A stretch of DNA of 64,000 nucleotides from Accumulibacter sp. (GTDB taxonomy: Bacteria > Pseudomonadota > Gammaproteobacteria > Burkholderiales > Rhodocyclaceae). Positions 42,711 through 54,204 of the stretch are shown piece by piece; the stretch's first letter is position 1; the number at the start of each line of letters is the position of its first letter. A program made the position numbers and the translations under genes. The notes beneath the pieces are model-generated. The model worked only from the letters and a program-made list of their open reading frames with translations, searched no databases and was not told the origin of the DNA. The DNA lies in contig JACKLW010000016.1 of assembly GCA_024235715.1 (NCBI GenBank), forward strand, positions 56,103 to 120,102. Reading direction: 5' to 3'.

Positions 42711-44192
42711 ATGCTCAACGTACTGTTTGTTGGCCTGGGGGTCTTGCTCGCCCTTTCCCTGGTCGGCGCCTTGATTGTCCTCTACGTGCAGGATGTGACC
42801 CAGGAAAAGCACGCCGTGTTGCGGAATTTTCCGCTGGTCGGCCACCTTCGTTACCTGTTCGAAAGCCTCGGCGAGTACTTCCGACAGTATTTCTTTCTCG
42901 GCGATCGCGAGGAGCAGCCCTTCGACAGGGCCACGCGCAGTTGGGTCTACCGCATGGCCAAGAACGAAGCCGGCATCATCGGTTTCGGCTCGACCTACCC
43001 GATCCACGAACCCGGCGCACTGGTCTTCGTCAATGCCCCGTTTCCCATCCTCGATGACGAGCAGCAGCCGACGCCAGCGGTGCTCATTGGCGAGGGCTAC
43101 TGCCGGACGCCTTTTGCCGGCAAGTCGCTGGTGAATATCAGCGCAATGAGTTTTGGCGCGATTTCCCGGCCTGCCGTGCGCGCGCTCTCGCGCGGTGCCG
43201 CCGCTGCCGGCTGCTGGCTGGACACCGGAGAGGGCGGGTTGTCTCCCTACCATCTCGAGGGTGGCTGCGACATCATCTTTCAGGTTGGCACGGCCAAATA
43301 TGGCGTCCGCGACGAGCTCGGCCGGCTTTCGGACGAGCGTCTGCGCGAAGTGGCCGCGCACGAGACGGTGCGCGCGTTCGAGATCAAGCTTTCGCAGGGG
43401 GCAAAACCAGGCAAGGGCGGCGTTTTGCCTGCCGACAAGGTGACGGCGGAGATCGCCGGCATTCGCGGCATTGCCGCCGGTCGTGACTCGCTGAGCCCGA
43501 ACCGCCATCCCGACATCGCCGACGTCGAGCAGTTGCTCGACAAGGTCGAGCACCTGCGCGCGGTGACCGGCAAGCCGGTAGGCGTCAAGACGGCCATCGG
43601 CGGCCCGCGCTTCATCAACGAACTCACGGCAGCGGTGGCGCGGCGCGGTCCGCAGGCGGCCCCCGACTTCCTGACCATCGACGGCGGCGAGGGCGGCAGC
43701 GGTGCGGCACCGCAGGCGCTCGCCGATCACATGGCGATGTCGATCGATGAAGCGCTGCCCCTGGTCGCCGATGCGCTGCTGGCCAGCGGCCTCCAGGAGC
43801 GCATTCGGGTGATTGCCGCCGGCAAGCTGCTGACGCCGGCGCGGGTTGCCTGGGCACTGGCGAGCGGCGCCGATTTCGTCAATACGGCGCGCGGCTTCAT
43901 GTTCGCGCTCGGCTGCATCCAGGCGCTGCGCTGCCACACCAACACCTGCCCGACCGGCGTCACCACGCACGATCCGCGCCTGCAGCGCGGGCTGGTCGTC
44001 GAGGACAAGGCGGCGCGGGTCGCCTCGTACTGCCGCAACATGAACAAGGAGGTTGGCATGATCGCCCACTCCTGTGGTCTGCGCCATGCCCGGGAACTGC
44101 GCCGCGAGCACGTGCGCATCGTGCAGGCGTCGGGGCAGAGCATCGCCCTCGACGCACTGTGTCCCTATCCGGCACCGTTGCCGGCTTCCTGA
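42711..44192 (+). CDS. membrane-anchored FMN-binding glutamate synthase-like protein
   Basis: A 493-residue protein: an N-terminal transmembrane helix (about residues 2-27), then a domain matching the FMN/glutamate-synthase barrel of Glt[51 protein letters not shown] and [13 protein letters not shown] are the family signatures; the cysteines of the last resemble the GltB iron-sulfur ligands. There is no glutaminase domain, so it is not a complete glutamate synthase. The reaction is unknown for this short family. Its 3' end overlaps recQ convergently by 28 bases. Confidence 0.88.
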   Translation: MLNVLFVGLGVLLALSLVGALIVLYVQDVTQEKHAVLRNFPLVGHLRYLFESLGEYFRQYFFLGDREEQPFDRATRSWVYRMAKNEAGIIGFGSTYPIHEPGALVFVNAPFPILDDEQQPTPAVLIGEGYCRTPFAGKSLVNISAMSFGAISRPAVRALSRGAAAAGCWLDTGEGGLSPYHLEGGCDIIFQVGTAKYGVRDELGRLSDERLREVAAHETVRAFEIKLSQGAKPGKGGVLPADKVTAEIAGIRGIAAGRDSLSPNRHPDIADVEQLLDKVEHLRAVTGKPVGVKTAIGGPRFINELTAAVARRGPQAAPDFLTIDGGEGGSGAAPQALADHMAMSIDEALPLVADALLASGLQERIRVIAAGKLLTPARVAWALASGADFVNTARGFMFALGCIQALRCHTNTCPTGVTTHDPRLQRGLVVEDKAARVASYCRNMNKEVGMIAHSCGLRHARELRREHVRIVQASGQSIALDALCPYPAPLPAS

Positions 44193-46018
44193 AGGTCTGC
44201 TGGCTGGGTGCGTTCGGCAACGATGGCCAGCAGGGCGTCGCCGTAGCGCTGCGCCTTGGCGACGCCGATGCCCGGAACGGCGAGCAGAGCCTGCGGCGAG
44301 GCGGGAAGCAGGGCGGCGATTTCGCATAGCGTTCTGTCGTGCATGATGACGTACGCGGGTACACCCTGTTCGCGTGCCTGTTCGAGTCGCCAATGGCGCA
44401 GGCGGGCGACCAGCGGCGAATCGCTCGTGGCGGGGATCCCGGCTGCGCCGGTCCTGCTCCTCGGGGGGGGCTTGCTCTGCGTACGTTCGACCTGGCGGCG
44501 AAGCTGCAGGCGGACTTCGCCTTTGAGAACCGGGCGGGCGCTGTCGGTCAGCTTGAGCGCCCCATAGGCGGTCGCGTCGGCGTCCAGCAGGCCACCGGCG
44601 AGGAGCTGGCGGAACACCGAACGCCAGCCGCGCTCGTCGATGTCGGCGCCGACGCCGAAGGTCGGCAGTCGCTGATGGCCAAACTGCTGCACCTTGTCGG
44701 TGTTCTTGCCGCGCAGGATGTCGATCAGGTGTCCGGCGCCGAAACGCTGACCGGTACGCAAGGCAGCGGACAGCGCCTTCTGCGCGGCCACTGTCCCATC
44801 CCAGACGATCGGCGGTTCCAGGCAGGCATCGCAGTTGCCGCAAGGTTTCGCCTGCTCGCCGAAGTAGTTGAGCAGAATCACCCGGCGGCACTGTGCCGAT
44901 TCGCAGTAGGCGAGCATGCTCTCGAGCTTCTGCCGTTCGACCCGTTTCTGCTCGGCCGGCGCCGTCGAGTCCTCGATCATCTGGCGGTGAATCACCACGT
45001 CGTTCAGGCCGTAGGTCATCCAGGCTTCCGACGGCTCGCCGTCACGTCCGGCGCGGCCGGTTTCCTGATAGTAGGCCTCGAGGCTCTTCGGCAGGTCGAG
45101 GTGGGCGACGAAGCGCACGTCGGGCTTGTCGATTCCCATCCCGAAGGCGATGGTGGCAACCATCACCAGCCCATCCTCGCGCAGGAAGCGTTGCTGGTGC
45201 CTTTGGCGGTCGGCGGCCGCCAGGCCGGCGTGGTAGGGCAAGGCAGTTACCCCTTGCGTGTTGAGCCAGGCGGCGGTCTCATCGACCTTGCGGCGCGACA
45301 GGCAGTAGACGATTCCCGCTTTGCCCGGATGCGTGCCGAGAAAGGCGAGCAGTTGCTTGCGCGGATTGTCGCGTTCGACGATGCTGTAGCGGATGTTCGG
45401 CCGGTCGAAACTGGCCACGAATACGCGCGCGTGCCCGAGGCCGAGCCGGGTTCTTATTTCCTGCCGGGTCAGTTGGTCGGCGGTCGCTGTCAGGGCGATG
45501 CGCGGAACGTCTGGAAAGCGCTCGTGCAGCTGCGAGAGCTGCATGTACTCGGGGCGGAAGTCGTGTCCCCACTGCGAGACGCAGTGCGCCTCGTCGATGG
45601 CGAACAAAGCCACTTGCCCACGTGCGGTCAGTTGTTCGAGGAGGCCGATAAAACGGTCGGTGAGCAGCCGCTCGGGCGCCACATAGACCAGGTCGAGCTC
45701 GCCGCGCATCAGGCTGCGCTCGGTATCGACCACCGCCCGGAAGTCCAGCGACGAGTTGAGGAAAGCGGCTCTTACGCCTGCCTGTCGCAAGGCGTCTACC
45801 TGATCCTGCATGAGCGCGATCAGCGGCGAAACGACGACGCCCACCCCCGGCCGCAGGAGTGCGGGAATCTGATAGCAGAGCGACTTGCCGCCGCCGGTCG
45901 GCATCAGTACCAGCGCATCCCCACCGTCGACGATCTGGTCGACGATCTCCGCCTGCTGACCGCGAAACGACGGGTAGCCGAAGACACGGCGCAGGATTCC
46001 GATGGCCGACGCGTTCAT
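44165..46018 (-). CDS. recQ: ATP-dependent DNA helicase RecQ
   Basis: A 617-residue SF2 helicase of the RecQ family. The N-terminal RecQ motif [13 protein letters not shown] and Walker [13 protein letters not shown] are followed by [18 protein letters not shown] and [12 protein letters not shown] (motif VI). The zinc-binding cysteines are seen in [19 protein letters not shown] and [11 protein letters not shown] winged-helix RQC region and a C-terminal HRDC domain ([20 protein letters not shown]) complete it. It is a full-length bacterial RecQ, acting in recombination and fork repair. Confidence 0.96.
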   Translation of the reverse strand: MNASAIGILRRVFGYPSFRGQQAEIVDQIVDGGDALVLMPTGGGKSLCYQIPALLRPGVGVVVSPLIALMQDQVDALRQAGVRAAFLNSSLDFRAVVDTERSLMRGELDLVYVAPERLLTDRFIGLLEQLTARGQVALFAIDEAHCVSQWGHDFRPEYMQLSQLHERFPDVPRIALTATADQLTRQEIRTRLGLGHARVFVASFDRPNIRYSIVERDNPRKQLLAFLGTHPGKAGIVYCLSRRKVDETAAWLNTQGVTALPYHAGLAAADRQRHQQRFLREDGLVMVATIAFGMGIDKPDVRFVAHLDLPKSLEAYYQETGRAGRDGEPSEAWMTYGLNDVVIHRQMIEDSTAPAEQKRVERQKLESMLAYCESAQCRRVILLNYFGEQAKPCGNCDACLEPPIVWDGTVAAQKALSAALRTGQRFGAGHLIDILRGKNTDKVQQFGHQRLPTFGVGADIDERGWRSVFRQLLAGGLLDADATAYGALKLTDSARPVLKGEVRLQLRRQVERTQSKPPPRSRTGAAGIPATSDSPLVARLRHWRLEQAREQGVPAYVIMHDRTLCEIAALLPASPQALLAVPGIGVAKAQRYGDALLAIVAERTQPADLQEAGNGAG

Positions 46019-46055
46019 CTGCCAAGCAGGGCGCCGCGGCGTGGGCGAGAGGGCA

Positions 46056-46835
46056 TCAGCGCAGACGTTCCCGGGTCAGGGATTCGCCATCCCAGCACAG
46101 ACATTCGCCCTCATCCTCGCGCCAGTCGGCCATCACCCAGCGCTCGACATGGATGCCATCGACGATGTGGTCGTGCATCGCCGGGCGATGCGTATGCCCG
46201 TGGATCAGCGTGGCGTAGCCGTGCGCGCGCAGGAAATCGTCGGTCGCACCCGGATTGACGTCCATCAGGTAGCTGGCCTTGTCGCGCTTGGCCGACTCAC
46301 TCTGCCGGCGGAGCGCACGGACCTTCTCCTTGCGCTCCGCCAACGGTCTGGCCAGGAAGGCGGCCTGCCAGTCGGCCTGACGAACAAGCGTACGGAATTC
46401 CTGGTATTCGTGGTCGTCGGTGCACAAGGCATCGCCATGCGTGAGAACGAACTGCCAGGCCGGCAGGGAGAGCACGTAGGGGTCCGGAAGCAGGCGGGCG
46501 CCGCTACGGGCAATGAAGCGGTCACCAAGCAGGAAATCGCGGTTGCCGTGCATCAGCGACAGCGCAACGCCGGCGCTGCTCAGCGCGTGCAGCGCGGCGA
46601 CGATTTTGGCCGCAAGAGCTTCCTCGGCCTCGTCGAGGCAATCGTCACCCGGCCAGGCTTCGAAGAGATCGCCGAGGATGAACAGCTGCTCGGCCGAACG
46701 CGCGCGGCCGGCAAGAAAGTCGAGAAAAATGCGGCTTACACCCGGCGCCTGCGGCGCCAGATGCAGATCGGAAACGAAGAGAATCAAGGGTGCTGCAGGT
46801 CGGGCGGCGGCGCGATCTTCAGCAGACTTCGGCAC
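46056..46835 (-). CDS. lpxH: UDP-2,3-diacylglucosamine diphosphatase LpxH
   Basis: About 259 residues of a calcineurin-like phosphoesterase that makes lipid X in lipid A synthesis at the inner membrane. [47 protein letters not shown] and [12 protein letters not shown] supply the metal ligands and match E. coli LpxH throughout. The start is unclear: no ATG lies in place. A GTG at 46835 inside the ppiB 3' end is chosen; TTG at 46787 would give 243 residues, closer to E. coli (240). It is probably coupled to ppiB. Confidence 0.9.
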   Translation of the reverse strand: MPKSAEDRAAARPAAPLILFVSDLHLAPQAPGVSRIFLDFLAGRARSAEQLFILGDLFEAWPGDDCLDEAEEALAAKIVAALHALSSAGVALSLMHGNRDFLLGDRFIARSGARLLPDPYVLSLPAWQFVLTHGDALCTDDHEYQEFRTLVRQADWQAAFLARPLAERKEKVRALRRQSESAKRDKASYLMDVNPGATDDFLRAHGYATLIHGHTHRPAMHDHIVDGIHVERWVMADWREDEGECLCWDGESLTRERLR

Positions 46836-47310
46836 GTTCGATGAGCACGTCCTCGACCGGCACATCGCGATGAAAACCGGCAGAGCCGGTGCGCACGGCC
46901 TTGATCTTGTCGACCACCTCGGTTCCCTCGACGACTTTGCCGAAGACGCAATAGCCCCAACCCTGGGCATTCGCTGCGCGGAAGTTGAGCGAGGCGTTGT
47001 CTACCACGTTGATGAAGAACTGCGCGGTCGCCGAGTGCGGCTCGTTGGTGCGCGCCATGGCCAGCGTATAGGCATCGTTCTTGAGGCCGTTGTCGGCCTC
47101 GTTCTTGATCGGCGCCCTGCATTCCTTCTGCTTCATGCCCGGCGCAAAGCCGCCGCCCTGCACCATGAAGCCGGGAATGACACGATGGAAGATGGTGTTG
47201 TCGTAGTGGCCGGACTCGACGTAGTCGAGGAAATTCTGAGCCGAGAGAGGTGCTTTTTCGGCGTCCAGTTCGATGCCGATGACGCCTAGAGTGGTGTGCA
47301 GCTTGATCAT
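46819..47310 (-). CDS. ppiB: cytoplasmic peptidyl-prolyl isomerase (cyclophilin)
   Basis: A 163-residue cyclophilin without a signal peptide, matching E. coli PpiB in length. The active-site stretch [15 protein letters not shown] and [18 protein letters not shown] are intact. It catalyses cis-trans isomerisation of proline bonds in the cytosol. It follows the exported paralogue with a 9-base gap on the same strand, so the two are probably cotranscribed, with lpxH downstream. Confidence 0.94.
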   Translation of the reverse strand: MIKLHTTLGVIGIELDAEKAPLSAQNFLDYVESGHYDNTIFHRVIPGFMVQGGGFAPGMKQKECRAPIKNEADNGLKNDAYTLAMARTNEPHSATAQFFINVVDNASLNFRAANAQGWGYCVFGKVVEGTEVVDKIKAVRTGSAGFHRDVPVEDVLIERAEVC

Positions 47311-47319
47311 GGGGACTCC

Positions 47320-47880
47320 TTATTTTTGTGCTGGGATGATTTTTACCGACTGGATGACGACCGGCTCAAGGGGAACGTTCTCGTACATCCCATGCCTGCC
47401 GGTAGGCACCTTGGCAATCCTGTCGGCGACGTCCATGCCTTGTGTCAGCTTGCCGAACACGGCGTAGCCCCAGCCGTCCGATCCCGGATAGTTGAGCATG
47501 GCATTGTCTTTATGGTTGATGAAGAACTGCGAACTCGCGGAATGGGGGGCGTTGGTACGGGCCATGGCGATCGTCCACTGGTCATTCTTGAGGCCGTTCT
47601 TGGCTTCGTTCTCGACTGTTCTTGACGCGGGCTTCTTCTCCATGCCCGCCGTGAAGCCGCCGCCCTGGATCATGAAGCCGGGGATGACCCGGTGAAAAAC
47701 GGTGCCGTCATAGAAACCCTCGTTGACGTACTGGACGAAGTTGTTGACGGTTTTCGGTGCTTTCTCGGAATCAAGCTCGATGACCATCTTCCCCATGCTG
47801 GTCTGCATTTCGACCGTCGGCGCGGCCAGCGCAGCAAAGGACAGCAGGGCGGTGGTCAGCGGCGCAAGCATCTTGTACAT
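47320..47880 (-). CDS. ppiA: periplasmic peptidyl-prolyl isomerase (cyclophilin)
   Basis: A 186-residue cyclophilin with an N-terminal signal peptide (MYKMLAPLTTALLSFAALAA, cleaved after ALA), so it should act in the periplasm. [20 protein letters not shown] and SASSQFFINHKDNAMLNY form the active site. The frame is open to 47943, but the signal peptide and AAGGAA spacing support the ATG at 47880. It is first of a ppiA-ppiB-lpxH run, divergent from cysS. Confidence 0.94.
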   Translation of the reverse strand: MYKMLAPLTTALLSFAALAAPTVEMQTSMGKMVIELDSEKAPKTVNNFVQYVNEGFYDGTVFHRVIPGFMIQGGGFTAGMEKKPASRTVENEAKNGLKNDQWTIAMARTNAPHSASSQFFINHKDNAMLNYPGSDGWGYAVFGKLTQGMDVADRIAKVPTGRHGMYENVPLEPVVIQSVKIIPAQK

Positions 47881-48166
47881 CAGGCGTGTTCCTTTCGTAG
47901 AACGGTTGTCCGGCGACCGTCTTCGCGTATGCGGTACAGGCATTCCTTCATCCGGGCATCACGGTGGTTGCTGGTGCAAGGCGGGAAGAAACGGCCGCAG
48001 AGGCTGCGGAAAAACCGAGCGCATCGTTATGGTACACTCGCGGGCGCAGCGGGTGGATGTGACGGCTGGATGTGATTCAACCGGCCGATTCTAACAAGAA
48101 GTGCGTCGAACCCAAAACACTGCCAACTCGCGCCGGTCGGCGCCGAGCCCTCTCGTGAGTCCCAGA

Positions 48167-49552
48167 ATGCTGAAAATATACAACTCGCTGGCGCGGGCAA
48201 AACAGGACTTCGTGCCGATTACCCCGGGCAGCGTCCGCATGTACGTTTGCGGCATGACCGTCTACGACTACTGTCATCTTGGCCATGCGCGGGTTCTGGT
48301 CGTTTTCGACATGGTTCAACGCTGGCTGCGTGCCAGTGGCCTGCAGGTAACCTACGTTCGCAACATCACCGACATCGATGACAAGATCATCAAGCGTGCG
48401 GCGGAGAACAAGGAGAGCATTGCCGAGCTTACCGAGCGTTTCATCGCCTTCATGAACGAGGATGCGCTGGCACTCGGCGTCGAGCCGCCGGATCATGAGC
48501 CGCGTGCGACGGCCTACGTGCCACAGATGCTGGCGTTGATCGGACAACTGGAACGGAACGGCCTTGCCTACCAGGCTGCGGACGGCGACGTCAACTTCTC
48601 GGTGCGCAAGTTCGCTGGCTACGGCAGGCTTTCCGGAAAGTCGATCGACGACCTGCGGGCCGGTGAGCGCGTCGAGGTCGACGCCGCGAAAGGTGACCCG
48701 CTCGACTTCGTTCTCTGGAAACATGCCCGCGACGACGAGCCTTCCTGGGCTTCGCCGTGGGGCGAGGGACGCCCCGGATGGCATATCGAGTGCTCGGCGA
48801 TGAGTTCGGATCTCCTCGGCAAGCATTTCGACATCCACGGCGGTGGCCAGGACCTGCAGTTCCCGCACCACGAAAACGAGATCGCGCAATCCGAGGGCGC
48901 GCACCGTTGCCGCTTCGTGAACTACTGGATGCACAATGGCTTCGTGCGTGTCGCCGACGAGAAGATGTCGAAATCGCTCGGCAACTTCTTCACGATCAGG
49001 GAGATCGTCAGGAAGTACGATCCTGAAGTGCTGCGCTTTTTCATCCTGCGGGCACACTATCGCAGTCCGCTCAACTACTCGGAAACACATCTCGACGATG
49101 CCCGGCAAGCGCTGACCCGGCTTTACACCGCGTTGAAGGACGTCCCAGCCGAAACGCCACCGGTGGACTGGACTGCGCCGCACGCACAGCGCTTCAGCCA
49201 GGCGATGAATGACGACTTCAATACGCCCGAAGCATGTGCGGTGCTTTTTGAGCTCGCCACCGAGCTCAACCGAAACAGGTCGCCGGCGCTGGCCGGGCAG
49301 CTGCGTGCGCTGGCGGGCGTTCTTGGCCTGCTGACTCGCGACGCGCAGGCCTTCCTGCAAGCGGCGCCGAGCAGCGCGACGGGCAGCGGGACCGACGATG
49401 CGGCCGAAGGCATCGAAGCGCTGATTGCCGACCGCGCTGCTGCCAAGAAACGCAGGGACTACGCCGAAGCGGACCGTATCCGTGGCGAGCTGCTGGCGGC
49501 TGGCATCGTCCTCGAGGATGGCACAGCGGGAACCACCTGGCGACGCTCGTGA
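48167..49552 (+). CDS. cysS: cysteinyl-tRNA synthetase
   Basis: A 461-residue class I synthetase, the usual length. [19 protein letters not shown] contains the zinc cysteine and the HIGH-type motif; WHIECSAMS and [12 protein letters not shown] supply the remaining zinc ligands; KMSKSLGN is the second signature. DALRWF-like anticodon-domain sequence and a C-terminal DALIA region ([20 protein letters not shown]) follow. The frame is open from 48101, but the ATG at 48167 ([10 protein letters not shown]) is the family start. The 286-base gap upstream holds promoters for both directions. Confidence 0.96.
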   Translation: MLKIYNSLARAKQDFVPITPGSVRMYVCGMTVYDYCHLGHARVLVVFDMVQRWLRASGLQVTYVRNITDIDDKIIKRAAENKESIAELTERFIAFMNEDALALGVEPPDHEPRATAYVPQMLALIGQLERNGLAYQAADGDVNFSVRKFAGYGRLSGKSIDDLRAGERVEVDAAKGDPLDFVLWKHARDDEPSWASPWGEGRPGWHIECSAMSSDLLGKHFDIHGGGQDLQFPHHENEIAQSEGAHRCRFVNYWMHNGFVRVADEKMSKSLGNFFTIREIVRKYDPEVLRFFILRAHYRSPLNYSETHLDDARQALTRLYTALKDVPAETPPVDWTAPHAQRFSQAMNDDFNTPEACAVLFELATELNRNRSPALAGQLRALAGVLGLLTRDAQAFLQAAPSSATGSGTDDAAEGIEALIADRAAAKKRRDYAEADRIRGELLAAGIVLEDGTAGTTWRRS

Positions 49553-49611
49553 TCGGCAGTCGGCTGGAACGCTTTGCGGAGGAGGCTGGGATCGTTCGGC
49601 AGGCGGGCAGG

Positions 49612-50757
49612 CTAATGCAGGATCCGGCCGCCGGCGCCGATGACGGTCAGGTCGACGAAGCGCGAACCGGATCGCTCGGTCGCCGAATAGCTGACGCGAT
49701 AGCCGCCGAGATCGTGGTTCTTCATGCTTTCGAGAGCGGTGACCAGCTTTTCACGCGTCAAATCCCGGCCCACCTCGCGCAGCGCGTCCACCAATACTCG
49801 GGCCATCGCATAGGCCTCGACGCCATAGTAGGAAGGCTTGCCCTGCGTGCCGAGCAGCGCCTGGTATTCGCGCACCAGGGGCGTCGTGTCGTTCCATGGC
49901 GACGGCATGACCTGAGAAATCCCGATACCACGCGCCGCGTCACCAAGTTCCTGGACCAGCAAGTCGGCGCCGACGGGTGAAAGGGTCATGAACTGCGGCA
50001 ATTGATCGGCTTTCCTCATGCTCCGGACAAACGCCGCGGTCGGCTTGTACAGCGTCACCATGATCACCGCCTGCGGATCGACCCCGGCGATCTCCTGCGC
50101 GGCCTGCGCGACATCGACCGAGTTTCGTTCCACCGTGGCCACCGCCGATGGCGCCAGTGCGTGCTTCTTGAGCGCGCTGACGACGCCGTCCAGCCCCGAC
50201 TTCCCAAAACCGTCGTTCTGGTACAAGACCGCGATGTTCTTGATGCCAAGCGAGACCAGATGGTTCACCAGCGCCTCGGTTTCGTTGGCGTAGCTGGCCC
50301 GAACGTTGAACATGTAGCGATTTTTCGGGTTGTCCAGAGGTGACTGGCGCAGCGAGTCGGCGCCGGAGATGGCGCCTATGAGCGGTACGCCGGCAATTCC
50401 GAAAGCCTTGTTCATGGCCGCCGTCGTCGGACTGGAGCCGTAGGAAGCGAGCAGGGCAAACGCCTTCTCCTCCTTGATCAGCGCCTGCGTGTTGGCAACC
50501 GCCCGCTCCGTCTCGTAGCCGTCGTCAAGGACACGCAGGGAAAGCATCCGGCCATGCACGCCGCCGGCCTGGTTGATCTGTCGAAAATAGGCCTGGATCA
50601 CCCGCTTCATGTCCAGCCCGTAGGCACCGTTCGGGCCGGAAAACGGCGCCGTCATGCCAATCAGGATGCTGTTGTCGGTAACGCCGACTGTCTCGCCTGC
50701 GCTGACGCTGCCGAGCCAGCACAGCAGAGCACAGAGCAAAGCTCTCGCATACCTCAT
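49612..50757 (-). CDS. ABC transporter substrate-binding protein, Leu/Ile/Val (LivK) type
   Basis: A 381-residue periplasmic binding protein. The signal peptide is MRYARALLCALLCWLGSVSA, cleaved before GETVGV. ILIGMTAPFSGPNGAYGLDM is the Peripla_BP_6 start and VGVTDNSI precedes it; the fold continues to LTVIGAGGRI. No permease or ATPase genes are adjacent, so it may be an orphan receptor for a branched-chain amino acid, urea or aromatic-acid transporter, or a sensor. The ATG at 50757 is chosen for the signal peptide and its upstream GGAGGG. It is convergent with cysS. Confidence 0.9.
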   Translation of the reverse strand: MRYARALLCALLCWLGSVSAGETVGVTDNSILIGMTAPFSGPNGAYGLDMKRVIQAYFRQINQAGGVHGRMLSLRVLDDGYETERAVANTQALIKEEKAFALLASYGSSPTTAAMNKAFGIAGVPLIGAISGADSLRQSPLDNPKNRYMFNVRASYANETEALVNHLVSLGIKNIAVLYQNDGFGKSGLDGVVSALKKHALAPSAVATVERNSVDVAQAAQEIAGVDPQAVIMVTLYKPTAAFVRSMRKADQLPQFMTLSPVGADLLVQELGDAARGIGISQVMPSPWNDTTPLVREYQALLGTQGKPSYYGVEAYAMARVLVDALREVGRDLTREKLVTALESMKNHDLGGYRVSYSATERSGSRFVDLTVIGAGGRILH

Positions 50758-50967
50758 TCCATCGCCCTCCGGCCGGGTGCGAATCGCGGCCGACGGCAGG
50801 CCGCTTCCACAAACACGCGAGGATGGCAATAAAAACTGACATGCCGCTTACACCGTCTGGCAGGGCTTCAATGCGGGCTGCCGCGGGGGGGCGACAATCG
50901 GAGGCCCCAAGCTTGTTGCTGCCGACTGCGGCGGGCTGCCGGGCAGCACGCCGCAAGGGAGCTGCTC

Positions 50968-52086
50968 TCAGGTGGCGGCGAAGAAGTCGCGAACGCGATC
51001 CATCCAGGACTTGGCGCGCGGATTGTGACGGCCGGAGTTTTCCTGACTCGACTCTTCGAGTTCGCGTAGCAGTTCTTTCTGGCGCTCGGTCAAATGCACC
51101 GGCGTTTCGACCACCACATGGCACAGCAGGTCACCGTGGGCGTGGCTGCGCACGCTCTTGATGCCTTTCCCGCGCAAGCGGAAGGCCTTGCCGGACTGCG
51201 TCTCCGGCGGAATTCTGACCTTCGCCGCACCATCGAGAGTCGGGATGTCAATCTCGCCGCCGAGAGCCGCGGTGGTGAAGCTGATCGGCATCTCGCAGTG
51301 CAGGTCGTTCTGCTCGCGCTGGAAGACAGCGTGCGCCTTGAGGTGAATCTGAACGTAGAGATCTCCCGACGGGCCACCATTGACCCCGTGCTCGCCTTCG
51401 CCGGAAAGCCGGATGCGATCGCCTTCGTCGACGCCGGCAGGGATCTTTACTGCCAGCGTCTTGTGCTGTTTGACTCGACCCGCGCCATGACACGGCGCAC
51501 AGGGGTCGGCAACGAAGCGGCCGGTACCGTGGCACTTCGGGCAGGTCTGCTGGATCGAGAAGAAGCCCTGCTGCAGACGAACCTGACCGCTACCCTGGCA
51601 GGTCGGGCAGGTCTTCGGCTGCGTGCCGGCCTTGGCGCCGCTGCCATGGCAGGCCTCGCAGACCTCCATGGTCGGGATGCGAATCTTGGTCTCGGTACCG
51701 AAAGCCGCCTGTTCAAGGGTGATTTCGAGGTTGTAGCGCAGGTCGGCGCCACGATAGATGTTCGAACGACCGCCGCGAGCTCCCCCGAAGATTTCGTCAA
51801 AGATGCCCCCAAAGGCGTCCGAGAAGCCGCCCGCGCCGCCGCCGCCCATGCCCGACTGCGGATCGACGCCGGCATGGCCGTATTGGTCGTAGGCGGCGCG
51901 CTGCTGCGGGTCGGCAAGAATCTCGTAGGCTTCCTTGGCTTCCTTGAAGTGACCTTCGGCGTTCGGATTGTCCGGATTGCGATCCGGATGGTGTTTCATC
52001 GCCAGCTTGCGATAGGCCTTCTTGATTTCTTCGTCGGATGCGTCGCGATTGACACCCAGAATCTCGTAAAAGTCGCGTTTAGCCAT
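50968..52086 (-). CDS. dnaJ: chaperone DnaJ
   Basis: A 372-residue full-length DnaJ. The J domain includes [10 protein letters not shown] with the essential HPD; a Gly/Phe region follows ([18 protein letters not shown]). Four CxxCxGxG zinc repeats are present: [24 protein letters not shown] and CAPCHGAG. It stimulates DnaK ATPase and presents substrates. It is last in grpE-dnaK-dnaJ with a 66-base gap after dnaK and a weak TATAAT in that gap, so it may be partly transcribed on its own. Confidence 0.97.
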   Translation of the reverse strand: MAKRDFYEILGVNRDASDEEIKKAYRKLAMKHHPDRNPDNPNAEGHFKEAKEAYEILADPQQRAAYDQYGHAGVDPQSGMGGGGAGGFSDAFGGIFDEIFGGARGGRSNIYRGADLRYNLEITLEQAAFGTETKIRIPTMEVCEACHGSGAKAGTQPKTCPTCQGSGQVRLQQGFFSIQQTCPKCHGTGRFVADPCAPCHGAGRVKQHKTLAVKIPAGVDEGDRIRLSGEGEHGVNGGPSGDLYVQIHLKAHAVFQREQNDLHCEMPISFTTAALGGEIDIPTLDGAAKVRIPPETQSGKAFRLRGKGIKSVRSHAHGDLLCHVVVETPVHLTERQKELLRELEESSQENSGRHNPRAKSWMDRVRDFFAAT

Positions 52087-52152
52087 CGGTTCTCGAACAG
52101 TTTGTGGGACGAAGCGAGGCGCGATTATACGCCCCGCTGTTCAGAAGGATGC

Positions 52153-54102
52153 CTACTTCTTGTCCTTCACTTCCGTGAACTCGGCATCGACAACGTCGCT
52201 GTCGTCCTTCTTCGTCGCACCAGCCGGGTCGGCGCCGGCAGCGTGCTCGCCGCCATCGCCGCCACCACCACCGGCCGCCGCCTGCTGCTGGGCGTACATC
52301 TTCTCGCCAAGCTTCTGTGAAGCCGTTCCGAGGGCCTCGGTCTTGGCCTTGATGGCGGCGAGGTCGTTGCCGCGAATTTCCTCCTCGGCTTCCTTCAGCG
52401 CCTTCTCGATGCCTGCCTTCTCGTCGTCGGAAAGTTCCTTGCCGTATTCGGCAAGTGACTTCTTGACGGTGTGAATCATGCCGTCGCACTGATTGCGTGC
52501 TTCTGCCAGTTCATGGGCCTTGCGGTCCTCTTCGGCGTGCACTTCCGCATCCTGAACCATGCGCTGCACTTCTTCCTCACTGAGTCCCGAAGAAGCCTGG
52601 ATCTTGATCTTGTTCTCCTTGCCGGTGGCCTTGTCCTTGGCCGAGACATGCAGAATGCCATTGGCGTCGATATCGAAGGTGACCTCGATCTGCGGCATGC
52701 CGCGTGGCGCCGGCGGAATGTCCGACAGGTTGAACTGCCCGAGACTCTTGTTGCCGGCGGCCATTTCACGCTCGCCCTGCAGGACGTGAATGGTCACTGC
52801 CGACTGGCCGTCGTCGGCAGTCGAGAAGATCTGGTTGGCCTTGGTCGGGATGGTCGTGTTCTTCTTGATCAGCTTGGTCATCACGCCGCCAAGCGTCTCG
52901 ATGCCGAGCGACAGCGGCGTCACGTCGAGCAGGAGGACGTCCTTGACCTCGCCCTGCAGCACGCCGCCCTGAATCGCCGCACCGACGGCGACGGCCTCGT
53001 CCGGGTTGACGTCACGGCGCGGCTCCTTGCCGAAGAACGCCTTGACCTTCTCCTGCACCTTGGGCATCCGCGACTGGCCGCCGACCAGGATCACGTCGTC
53101 GATGTCGGTCATCTTGCAGCCGGCGTCCTTGAGCGCGATGCGGCACGGCTCGATGGTGCGCTCGACCAGTTCGTCGACCAGCGACTCGAACTTGGAGCGG
53201 GTGATCTTCAGCGTCAGGTGCTTGGGACCGGAACTGTCGGCGGTGATGTACGGCAGGTTGATCTCGGTCTGCTGACCCGACGAGAGTTCGATCTTCGCTT
53301 TCTCGGCGGCATCCTTGAGGCGCTGCAGGGCGAGCACGTCGGCCTTCAGGTTGACCCCCGACTCCTTCTTGAATTCGTCGATGATGTAGTCGATCAGACG
53401 CTGGTCGAAGTCTTCGCCACCCAGGAAGGTGTCGCCGTTGGTGGACAGCACCTCGAACTGATGCTCGCCCTCGACCTGGGCGATCTCGATGATTGAAATG
53501 TCGAACGTGCCACCGCCAAGGTCGTAGACCGCGATCTTCTTGTCGCCCTGCTTTTTGTCCATGCCGAAGGCCAGCGCTGCGGCAGTCGGCTCGTTGATGA
53601 TCCGCTTGACTTCAAGACCGGCGATACGGCCGGCGTCCTTGGTCGCCTGCCGCTGGCTGTCGTTGAAATAGGCCGGCACGGTGATTACCGCTTCGGTGAC
53701 TTCCTCGCCGAGGTAGTCTTCGGCGGTTCGCTTCATCTTGCGCAGGACTTCGGCCGAAACCTGCGGCGGCGCAATCTTCTTGCCGCGCACCTCCACCCAG
53801 GCGTCGGCGTTGTCGGCCTTGAGAATCTTGAAGGGCATCAGGCCGATATCCTTCTGCACTTCCTTCTCCTCGAAACGGCGTCCGATCAGCCGCTTGATCG
53901 CGTACAGGGTGTTCTTCGGGTTGGTGACCGCCTGCCGCTTGGCAGGCGCGCCGCAGAGAATCTCCTCATCGTCGGTGTAGGCAACGATCGACGGGGTCGT
54001 GCGCGCGCCTTCAGAGTTCTCGATAACCTTCGGCTTGCCGTTTTCCATGACGGCAACGCAGGAGTTGGTTGTGCCCAGATCGATGCCGATGATCTTGCCC
54101 AT
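52153..54102 (-). CDS. dnaK: molecular chaperone DnaK (Hsp70)
   Basis: A 649-residue Hsp70. [20 protein letters not shown] is the phosphate-1 motif; [18 protein letters not shown] and [16 protein letters not shown] follow, with the linker region [16 protein letters not shown]. The C-terminus ends EFTEVKDKK, the proteobacterial type that binds J proteins and GrpE. Its ATP-driven cycle folds proteins in the cytosol. A sigma-32-like promoter overlaps the grpE stop codon upstream, so dnaK has its own heat-shock start in addition to grpE readthrough. Confidence 0.98.
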   Translation of the reverse strand: MGKIIGIDLGTTNSCVAVMENGKPKVIENSEGARTTPSIVAYTDDEEILCGAPAKRQAVTNPKNTLYAIKRLIGRRFEEKEVQKDIGLMPFKILKADNADAWVEVRGKKIAPPQVSAEVLRKMKRTAEDYLGEEVTEAVITVPAYFNDSQRQATKDAGRIAGLEVKRIINEPTAAALAFGMDKKQGDKKIAVYDLGGGTFDISIIEIAQVEGEHQFEVLSTNGDTFLGGEDFDQRLIDYIIDEFKKESGVNLKADVLALQRLKDAAEKAKIELSSGQQTEINLPYITADSSGPKHLTLKITRSKFESLVDELVERTIEPCRIALKDAGCKMTDIDDVILVGGQSRMPKVQEKVKAFFGKEPRRDVNPDEAVAVGAAIQGGVLQGEVKDVLLLDVTPLSLGIETLGGVMTKLIKKNTTIPTKANQIFSTADDGQSAVTIHVLQGEREMAAGNKSLGQFNLSDIPPAPRGMPQIEVTFDIDANGILHVSAKDKATGKENKIKIQASSGLSEEEVQRMVQDAEVHAEEDRKAHELAEARNQCDGMIHTVKKSLAEYGKELSDDEKAGIEKALKEAEEEIRGNDLAAIKAKTEALGTASQKLGEKMYAQQQAAAGGGGGDGGEHAAGADPAGATKKDDSDVVDAEFTEVKDKK

Positions 54103-54176
54103 GACAGAATCCTTTCAGTATTTCGGTAATTTGTGACGACAGCTGCCAATCGGCAGAATGTCTGGTGACAAGCCCA

Positions 54177-54204
54177 AGCTGGGGCTTATCGCTGGAATTT
54201 CAAG
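54177..54204 (-). promoter_or_regulatory. candidate sigma-32 promoter of dnaK
   Basis: On the minus strand CTTGAAA (54198-54204) is followed after 13 bases by CCCCAGCT (54177-54184). This fits the heat-shock consensus CTTGAAA-N13-CCCCATNT closely. The -35 element overlaps the grpE stop codon and the -10 lies 75 bases before the dnaK start. Confidence 0.75.

Noticed and set aside
42675-44891. A 738-codon minus-strand frame
   Set aside because: It runs antisense to the glutamate-synthase-like gene and then overlaps the recQ 3' end in another frame; no motif is seen.
44339-46258. A 639-codon plus-strand frame
   Set aside because: It is antisense to recQ, whose motifs are unambiguous.
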